Shown here one piece after another: positions 56,615-64,000 of a stretch of DNA of 64,000 nucleotides. Made by a program: the position numbers and the translations under genes. The notes beneath the pieces were generated by a model. That model was not told the DNA's origin and searched no databases. It saw nothing but the letters and a program-made list of their open reading frames with translations. The first letter of the stretch is position 1. The number at the start of each line of letters is the position of its first letter. Origin of the DNA: Chrysoperla carnea (lineage: Eukaryota > Arthropoda > Insecta > Neuroptera > Chrysopidae); NCBI RefSeq assembly GCF_905475395.1, contig NC_058338.1:48829935-48893934 (forward strand), given 5' to 3'.

Positions 56615-56859
56615 AATTAGGCCAACATTTTTAATTTAACAATGTTTTTGAAAATTTCTACTATATTACTTTATGGTTTTATTTTAAATGTGTGGAATAT
56701 AGAATATATACAAAATTGTAACCTCAAATACAAATATTGTGTGCGCAAGAATACGCTATCCATTATTGTAGGACTAATCCAATATTTTTTTGATGGACTC
56801 ATTCATCAAATTATAGCTGTGAATATACATAATACATGAGTATACATTTGTTACTGCTA
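56615..56859 (-). other. Gcn2 5' flank
   Basis: AT-rich sequence between the Gcn2 start codon and repeat family A copy 4. It probably holds the short 5' UTR and core promoter, but no motif is convincing. Confidence 0.35.
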
Positions 56860-57446
56860 AGTTTTTATAGCATGTATATATGAAATATACATAGTATATT
56901 AAGTTTAGTTCCAAGTTTGTAACGCTTAAAAATAACGATGCTACGAGAAAAATTTTTGTATAGGTGTTCATAAAATCACCTAATTAGTCCATTTCCGGTT
57001 GTCTGTCTGTCTGTCGTCTGTCGTCTGTCCGTCTGTCATCACGATTACTCAAAAACGAAAAGATATATCAAGCTGAAATTTTTATAGCGTGCTAAGGACG
57101 TAAAAAGTGAGGTCGAGTTCGTAAATGAGCAACATAGGTCAATTGGGTCTTGGGTCCGTAGGACCCATCTTGTAAACCTTGTTAGAGATAGAACAAATTT
57201 TAAATTTAAAAAATATTCCTTATAAAAAAAAGCAATTTTTGTCTGAAACATTTTTCGTAAACATCACAGTTTACCCGTGAGAGCGCAAATTATGCGCAAG
57301 TTGTATAGTATGTATTTATTATATGGCAATGTCAGTTATATATGTATGACATGTATAGGTATATGTGTAAGGTGACAGTGTAATCAATACTCTCTATACA
57401 TGGCATTTCAACAATTAACTCAGTCAATTGTTTGTTTTCACTTGTT
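56860..57446 (+). repeat. Dispersed repeat family A, copy 4
   Basis: The fullest copy: left end TATGAAATATACATAGTATA, CCAAGTTTGTAACGCTTAAA, a GTCTGTC/GTCCGTC tract (57,000-57,040), GGTCGAGTTCGTAAATGAGC, GGGTCCGTAGGACCCATC, and the right end CAGTCAATTGTTTGTTTTCA. It lies immediately upstream of Gcn2. The open frames in it are artefacts. Confidence 0.8.
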
Positions 57447-59009
57447 TTAATTAATGATGAATTAAAAATATTCTTAGGCCCTGCTGTATTAGTTAATTTA
57501 AAAAAATAATATGCTTGCAACAATAAATCAATAAAAATGTACTCATAAAAAGTAAAGGCTCAATATAAAATCTATTAATACAAAAATTTTAAATTTAATC
57601 TGCGAATTGGCATGCAAAGAATAATTCGTTAAAATATGAAACGGTTTATCATATCAATAATCATTCGTCATATTATTATGAAATATTTATTATATTTAAA
57701 TCTTTCTCAGATTCTCACTCGAACTTGAGATATATAAACTTCGCAGATAAACCACAGACCATTTAGAAGTAGGTATATATACTTTCAGTTGCTCATGACG
57801 TCTTATGTCTCGTTCAATCGACAAAATCACTAGGCTGGTCAACCTTTCTTGGCCAATCGTCGAGTGCAAGTAAGTTTTTATTAAATTACCTATCAAATAG
57901 TCTTTTCAACTTGACTCTTTAATCTAATTCAGCCCAGCTCTTTAGTCTAATTCAGCCCAAAATTAAGTAGCATTAATATCTGCTGAATGTTTGATACTCA
58001 AATTAGCGGCATGTTTTTTCTTCAGCTGAATAAATAGCAATCTATTGTTAAAATATTAAAAAGGTGGTGAATGTTGTAAAGTTTCTTGAATCACCATGTG
58101 AATCATTTTATCAATTGCGTTATACATATCAATATTAAAACTCGCGTCTCGCACTCCCGCGGTGCTTGCTTGTACCCGACCGTCATTCAGTCTCCGAGTG
58201 AACGCAACGTATCGTAAACGTATCATCAATCAAGTTTTATGTAGGTACATATGCGTTGGAATCGAGCACCAGAGGCGCAGCGGAAACTTATAAGGAGCAA
58301 ATCGAAAAAATTATAGTCCTGCCTGGTTGGGCCATTCTTGCGTCCCCAGAGTCTACGCCCTGTGCCTGGGCACTCGTGACACCGCCCTATTTTCGGTACT
58401 GCATTTGCATAAATATTTTTTGAGTAGCAGATTCACTAAAATACCGAGCTGTTGCCACAAGGAAAATCATTTTGCATCGAGCAACCAATAACTTAGAATA
58501 GCAATACGTCAATATAGGCTTGAACTGGGGTTTTTGTACAAAATACTGATCAAATATATGAACAAACTTTTTAATAAAAAATAAACTACTCTTTTAACGG
58601 TCTATAGCCTTTCTATAGATCACAGTTGCTTTTGTTTTAAAATTTAAGCTTTCTTATAATCTAGAGGGGCGCAGTGGAAACTTACAAGTTTCTTTTGTTT
58701 TAAGATTTAAGCTTTCTTATAATCTAGCTTAATTAAATGAATCTTACATGACTGTCATATTCTCATATTGACTGTTTGACGATATTGATTTTTCTATAGG
58801 TACGAATTCCCATTTATATTAAATCTTAAGAACTAGTTCTATTTTAAATATCCAAAATGATTGTATTCTGCCATTTTATTTTTTTGTTAAACTTTTCAAA
58901 AAGATCAACCATAGCAATTGTGGTTTAAATTTGAAGATATTCAAAAAGAGGGAGAAGCATAATGATTTAGTGATGCTGAATGCGTCCAACAAAATAATAT
59001 AATAATACT
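57447..59009. other. Region upstream of TIA1
   Basis: No gene supported. A 36-bp direct repeat with one mismatch (CTTTTGTTTTAARATTTAAG...) is at 58,629-58,664 and 58,692-58,727. GGCGCAGCGGAAACTTATAA near 58,275 recurs as GGCGCAGTGGAAACTTACAA near 58,669. The GC-rich part at 58,320-58,390 (TGCCTGGGCACTCG, ACCGCCC) looks like transposon-end debris. Confidence 0.45.
58187..58244 (+). promoter_or_regulatory. Candidate TIA1 core promoter and non-coding first exon
   Basis: In a GC-rich patch (58,140-58,250), TCAGTC (58,187-58,192) matches the arthropod initiator. It is followed by CGTATCGTAAACGTATC and possible donors (GTAGGT at 58,241 or GTACAT at 58,245). It lies 1.6 kb upstream of the TIA1 start. 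Only context and motif support this. Confidence 0.22.
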
Positions 59010-59136
59010 TATGTTCCTAAATACAAGTCGGCATGCTGCCCATCACGGTTAACCTTTATCATATTTGTTTTTGAAGATAAAAATGACAAAGACAAAACTG
59101 TGATAGGCAGCATACAACTTGTATTTAGGAACATAC
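59010..59136. repeat. 127-bp MITE
   Basis: Terminal inverted repeats of about 40 bp: left TATGTTCCTAAATACAAGT, right (reverse complement) TATGTTCCTAAATACAAGTT, each followed by ATGCTGCC and ATCAC. Bordered by TA on both sides, as for Tc1/mariner-derived MITEs. Confidence 0.8.
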
Positions 59137-59806
59137 ATTAAAAGAATAATAATAATAAAATAGAATGGCTGCGTTTAATAAATACGCATAATAGTCGTAG
59201 CAGTATGATGGTGAATAATATCTACTATGATATTAATGGTAGTTGATTGTACCTACTGGTAAAGTACTACGTGTTACTACAGACTACAGCTAGGCTACGA
59301 ACTCTACTTTATGCTGTATGATTTGACTCATTACGGCACAGCACAGCACAGCACATATAACTTCATTTGTCTTTTAAAATCTTTTGTCTGTTAACAGTTT
59401 CCATATTTTCAGACACTAATTGAATTTTGGTTATATTCATACTTAGATATATTCAAATTGTACTTTATTATAAATAATTTATCGTATATTTGGGCTAGGT
59501 GTTCTATTAGCCAAGCATTTCTAAGTACCTACCGGTGATTTCAATCGCCTCTTCACATTCATCAGTTATAGTTGGTACATACATATTCTATTGTATTCCT
59601 ACGCTCAATAGCGAACGAATAGCGCTAAATGATAGTGACATTGGACGTGTTGTTTTGTAAATTCGTGAACGCGGTTGACGCTATTATATAGCTGAGTAGT
59701 ATAATCCGACGTTTCTAGACTTGAACATAAAATTAAAATTGTATGTGTGAAATAAATATAATTTTGTGTAGTGTGTAGTATAAAAATTGTGTCTATAAAT
59801 TCGACC

Positions 59807-60745
59807 ATGTCGGACGAGGCACACCCAAAGACATTATATGTAGGAAATTTGGACGCAAGTGTGTCCGAAGATTTACTATGCGCCCTATTTTCACAAATTG
59901 GTGCAGTGAAAGGGTGTAAAATAATACGCGAACCGGGCAATGATCCATATGCATTTGTTGAATTTACAAATCATCAAGCGGCTGCAACAGCATTAGCTGC
60001 AATGAATAAACGTTCATTTTTAGATAAAGAAATGAAAGTAAATTGGGCAACTAGTCCAGGTAATCAACCCAAACAAGACACTTCAAATCATCACCATATA
60101 TTTGTTGGTGATTTATCCCCAGAAATTGAAACACAAACGTTACGTGAAGCATTTGCACCTTTTGGTGAAATATCGAATTGTCGTATTGTACGAGATCCAC
60201 AAACATTGAAATCAAAAGGTTATGCTTTTGTATCATTCGTAAAAAAAGCTGAAGCAGAGAATGCAATCACAGCCATGAATGGACAATGGTTAGGTTCACG
60301 ATCAATTCGTACAAATTGGTCCACTAGAAAACCACCACCTCCACGCACCGATCGACCTTCACGTGGTCCAGGTAAACAGCCAACATTTGATGAAGTCTAC
60401 AATCAGAGTTCACCAACAAATTGTACTGTCTATTGTGGTGGTTTTGTCAATGGCATCTCCGAAGAATTAATGCAAAAAACCTTCTCACCATTTGGACAAA
60501 TACAAGATATACGTGTATTTAAGGACAAAGGATATGCGTTCATACGTTTTGCAACTAAAGAGGCAGCCACACATGCTATCGAGAGTATACATAATACAGA
60601 AATTAATGGACTTACTGTTAAGTGCTTTTGGGGTAAAGAAAGTGGGGGAGATAATGCTGTTAATCAACAGGTCATACCACAACCAACTGCTCCACAACAA
60701 CAATACCCTTATTCTTATCAACAGCAATTGGGTTATTGGTATCAA
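59807..60745 (+). CDS. TIA1: TIA1/TIAR (Rox8) RNA-binding protein, main coding exon
   Basis: Nuclear-cytoplasmic RNA-binding protein that regulates alternative splicing through U-rich sites and drives stress-granule assembly. The start [15 protein letters not shown] (ATG in ACCATG context) matches the family; an upstream in-frame ATG at 59,771 adds 12 residues unlike the family. RRM1 is residues 8-82 (RNP2 LYVGNL, RNP1 YAFVEF), RRM2 97-173 ([14 protein letters not shown]), and RRM3 206-278 ([14 protein letters not shown]). From about 286 a Q-, P- and Y-rich tail starts ([16 protein letters not shown]), the beginning of the prion-like domain. All three RRMs lie in one exon. A strong donor (GTATGT, 60,746) follows residue 313; unspliced reading stops at 60,790. 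A candidate next segment at 60,819-60,851 encodes IGNYYQLQYS in one frame, but the frame after GTATGT would differ, so the true C-terminus is unresolved. Confidence 0.93.
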
Positions 60746-61654
60746 GTATGTATCATTCTTATTCTGACTGAACTGAATCATTTTACTTAAAACACCACTT
60801 ACATCTTATTTTCACAGGAATTGGTAATTACTATCAGTTACAGTATTCTTAATCAAAGATAATCACCACAATTCTCTAAATTCTATTTCTTTAGAAAGTC
60901 AAACAATGGTAAGATCAATCATAGTCCAATCATATTAAAATATAGGTAATTTACATTGATTTAATGAGGTATTTACAATTACAAGATTAACTTGCTTTTA
61001 TCCACATGTTTTTTATATCTTAAGTGTAGCTGTAGGCGTACCCGGCGTATCTTTCATCCTTATATCTTCGTTAGTATAAAACAATGCAATTTACGAGCAC
61101 GTAAACTGATAAATACAAAAAAATGGCCATTTTTCAACGTATTAAATCATTTTTCGTGAAAAACTTTCAATTATTTTTTTTAAATATTTAGAATCTTTCA
61201 TATAACCGAAATTCGACCGTTTTAATAATATCAGACATCTTTAATTAAAATATCATTATCAGTCAATGAGTCATCATGTATCATTATCAGTCAAAATGTC
61301 ATTATCAGTCGGGATGAGTTTTAAAGCAGGGCAAAAAAATTTATTTGTAGGTATATTCTCTCTGAAATAATTGAAAAAAAAAATATTCCAAGAAAATTTT
61401 GATGGTGGCTTTAGTTGTTATTTGTCATACAATATTAGTTTCAGATAAATTTTCCAAAAATGATTTAAACTAGATTAGAATGCCTTGAAAAAGTTACAAA
61501 TTTTGGTTAAATGTTATGAGATGTTTTCGATAATAAAAAAATTCATCGCAAGAAGTCCTACTCACGTCCTTTGTGTTTGATATCATCAAATCATACCCAA
61601 AAGTTTTAATTTTTGGATATCCATGAATTTGAAATAATTGCTGACAAAATTGAT
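60746..61654 (+). other. TIA1: TIA1 3' intron or alternative end
   Basis: After the donor, an acceptor TTTTCACAG precedes GAATTGGTAATTACTATCAG at 60,819. Joined to CAA|GTATGT it gives ELVITISYS and a stop within about 15 codons. Joined to the weaker donor TTGG|GTTATT (about 60,731) it gives a tyrosine/glutamine-rich end, more like the family. No further exon recognised. Confidence 0.4.
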
Positions 61655-61915
61655 TTGAAAAGAATTAAATAAAAAATACTTTTTATAAGACAGGTTTTTC
61701 ATACTAAAAAATAGAAAATTATATTGTAGGAGTCACTCGTACATGACTATTTGTAAAAGCTTGAGGCCCTCCGAATCATTGTAAATATTTTATATTGAAC
61801 GCATCAAGCTTTTACGAATAGTTATGTATGAGTGACTCCTACAAAATTATTTTATAATTTTTATTAAAAAAGTTAGTCTTTCAAAAATTATTTTTTATTC
61901 AAATTCATCCAAAGT
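61655..61915. repeat. Foldback element downstream of TIA1
   Basis: Arms of about 110 bp. GTAGGAGTCACTCGTACATG and AAAAGCTTGAGGCC (61,727-61,777) are mirrored by GCATCAAGCTTTTACG and TGTATGAGTGACTCCTAC (61,801-61,842). The outer arms are more diverged. Confidence 0.75.
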
Positions 61916-62689
61916 AAACGTGTATACAAAATTTCAGCTCAAACAGTTGAATCTGTTTTTTAACTTTCTCATTGCCAAGTTAAATAAAAACTTGTAAAAT
62001 CACATATTTCGTAATATGTAATGACAAATAATTATGAAAGTCATCACCACAATCTTTAAATATTGAGTGCACTTGTTTAGGAGAATATACATGTAAATAA
62101 ATTTTTTGTCAAAGTTTCGAACAAATTTTGTTTTTTTAAAATTTCAACTTACATCTGAAAAATTTGGTATCTGGAAAACGCTGTTCAAAATATTATGACC
62201 AATGATATTTTTAAGAAAGATCTCATAACTCTAATTAGTACCTATATATACTAATATAATAAGTCCTGCTCCCAATCAAAATTCTTGTAAATGAAATGCA
62301 ATTTGATAACTTTTATTTTATTAATTATTTATGTGTTCTTTGGCAAATAAGAGGTTAAATATTCGAATTGGTGCCTCTTACCGCTATTCAAACATATTTT
62401 TCATATTCGATCATGTTGTGTTTCGTTAATTTTTTTCCCCATTTTTACCCCTTATAGTGTGCGTTAGTTTTTTTCCCCTACATATAATCTACAATTAGAG
62501 ATATTTGAAAACTTTTCTGAAAATCAGCTCTTTTTAATTTTTTTTATGATTGGACTATGTGGATAAATGTGTAATTTATCAATCGTATAAAATACAACTT
62601 TTCTTTGAATTATTTTATCAAAAAATTACACAGGGTGAGTTGCGAGAAATGTTCATAAACTTAAGAGGGAATTCTACATATAAATAATG

Positions 62690-63550
62690 TAAATAATCTC
62701 ATTTTGTTATCCGATCGTCTTTTGTTTTCAAGTTACATCAATTTTTTATTTTAGAACTTTATACGTTTATAATACTAAATTTTTACTTGGGTACTTGGCC
62801 AATATAAATTGTAAGAAAAGTTAATTTTCAAAAAGTTGCAACGTTTTGTTGATTATTTTAACTTCTACAGGCAATATGTGAGATTAACATCCACGTAAAT
62901 GATACGCGGTTCATTTGACCACGTCAAAATATGAACCGCTTACTACTTACGTAGATGTTAACCTCAAATATTGCCTGAATAATTTAAAAATAATTAACAA
63001 AACGTTGCAACTTTTAAAAATTAACAATTGTTAAAATTTATTTTTTTCAAGTACATAAGTAACAATTTAGTAGTATATTTTATCATGAATGAGACATTAA
63101 ATATTTATACGTATAAAACAATGCAAATATTACGCTTAAAGAACAAACGATTAGATGATAGATTGTAGTAAATTTTATTACCTACAGCTTAACTTATTAC
63201 AAATATTTCAAATTTCTTTACAATTAATCAATAAATTCTCAAAAATTCCAATTCCCAATATTGTAATTATAACGAAGGCGTTAATTGTTCCTAGGATTTA
63301 TTAACTTCTCATAAAATTTTCTACTTAACTGTTTCGTTATAATAAAATTAAAATCATAAAATTTAATTTTGAGTTTTTCTTGATTAAATTTAGAAATTAG
63401 AAATTTTTATAATGAGCAATAAGTTGTAGATAATAAAATTTACTACAATTTATCGTCTGATTATTAAGTTATATAGATTTTTACGTATGAAGTTCTAATG
63501 TTAAAAAATTGCAATAACTTGAAAACAAAAGACAAACGGATAAAAACTTA
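62690..63550. repeat. Layered inverted repeats (compound foldback elements)
   Basis: Three overlapping inverted pairs. An inner one is 62,815-63,035 (GTTGCAACGTTTTGTTGATT with AATTAACAAAACGTTGCAAC; CAGGCAATATGTGAG with CTCAAATATTGCCTG). A second is 63,147-63,463 (TAGATTGTAGTAAATTTTAT with ATAAAATTTACTACAATTTA). An outer pair is 62,700-62,770 with 63,475-63,545 (CTTTTGTTTTCAAGTTA with TAACTTGAAAACAAAAG). No coding capacity. Confidence 0.7.
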
Positions 63551-63747
63551 AGAACTTAATTGAAATTATTCTCCTGTATTACATCCACTTCTGGAGTGAA
63601 TTCCCCCGTAAAATCCTACAGAATCAGTACAAATCGATTGACTAAAAATCTCAATACCTGGAAATATAATATAATTGTGAGTGAAACTTATTGAGGTTAT
63701 GAAAAAAGGTGTACCACTAACTTACTACTTTTAGTTGGCTTTAGCTT

Positions 63748-63783
63748 CTTTCTTTAAATGACTTTTAGTTCATTTAAAGAAAG
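63748..63783. repeat. Small perfect hairpin
   Basis: CTTTCTTTAAATGA, an 8-nt loop, then TCATTTAAAGAAAG: 14-bp perfect arms. No adjacent U-run logic applies in this eukaryotic context, so its role is unknown. Confidence 0.85.
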
Positions 63784-64000
63784 AGAAAAACTTGTTTATT
63801 TTGAAACAGTGTACAAAATCTAGCTATTTAAAAAAATTTGGAGTAGAAAACAATATGTATAGAATATAGAGTTCAAAAATCAATATATTTTGTGCGTTGT
63901 CCTTTTACATGGAGAGCTTCCTCGGTGTGCGATATATAGGTAACTTTAAACAAGCATGATTTGAATAAATCTTTAAAACAGAGAAAATTTATTTGAAATC

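Overview
The window is AT-rich arthropod nuclear DNA, most likely insect. Its genes have many small GT-AG introns. A decayed non-LTR retrotransposon ends in CTAAC repeats (the TTAGG type on the other strand), and foldback and DNA-transposon debris is dense. No tRNA, rRNA, CRISPR array or prokaryotic feature was seen. The order of insect cannot be settled from the sequence alone.

Three conserved genes anchor the map. (1) 20,356-23,606 (-) is MCRS1/Rcd5, a 7-exon gene for the FHA-domain subunit of NSL/INO80 chromatin complexes. (2) 25,387-56,614 (-) is Gcn2 (EIF2AK4), complete in 25 exons and about 1,670 residues: RWD, pseudokinase, eIF2alpha kinase, HisRS-like and C-terminal domains. Every intron is GT-AG and the reading phase carries through all 25 exons. 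(3) From 59,807 (+) is a TIA1/TIAR (Rox8) RNA-binding protein with all three RRMs in one exon; its 3' end is unresolved. Gcn2 and TIA1 both belong to the translational stress response (eIF2alpha phosphorylation, then stress granules), but the sequence does not show that their closeness is functional.

The most unusual region is intron 17 of Gcn2 (31,076-41,219, about 10.1 kb). Nested on the opposite strand is a tandem family of four paralogous genes for small, lysine-rich, probably helical cytosolic proteins that I do not recognise. They share a promoter-like upstream module and end in variable tails, three of which are cysteine-rich. One copy has two compensating indels in A-runs, and one uses a separate 3' exon. 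A further unrecognised 4-exon candidate gene (36,570-37,551, +), with two hydrophobic segments, sits between family members.

Regions: 1-6,140 is mostly non-coding with two foldback elements and one probable 3'-terminal exon of an unidentified plus-strand gene (4,703-4,798). 6,145-6,880 is a LINE RNase H relic. 6,880-20,355 is gene-poor and full of repeats, including a dead hAT element with an intact 8-bp target-site duplication and a mariner relic inside it. 57,447-59,806 is the TIA1 upstream region. 60,746-64,000 is TIA1 3' sequence or intron with layered inverted repeats. A near-perfect 490-bp palindrome lies in Gcn2 intron 8, and several hammerhead-ribozyme-like cores occur in dispersed repeats.
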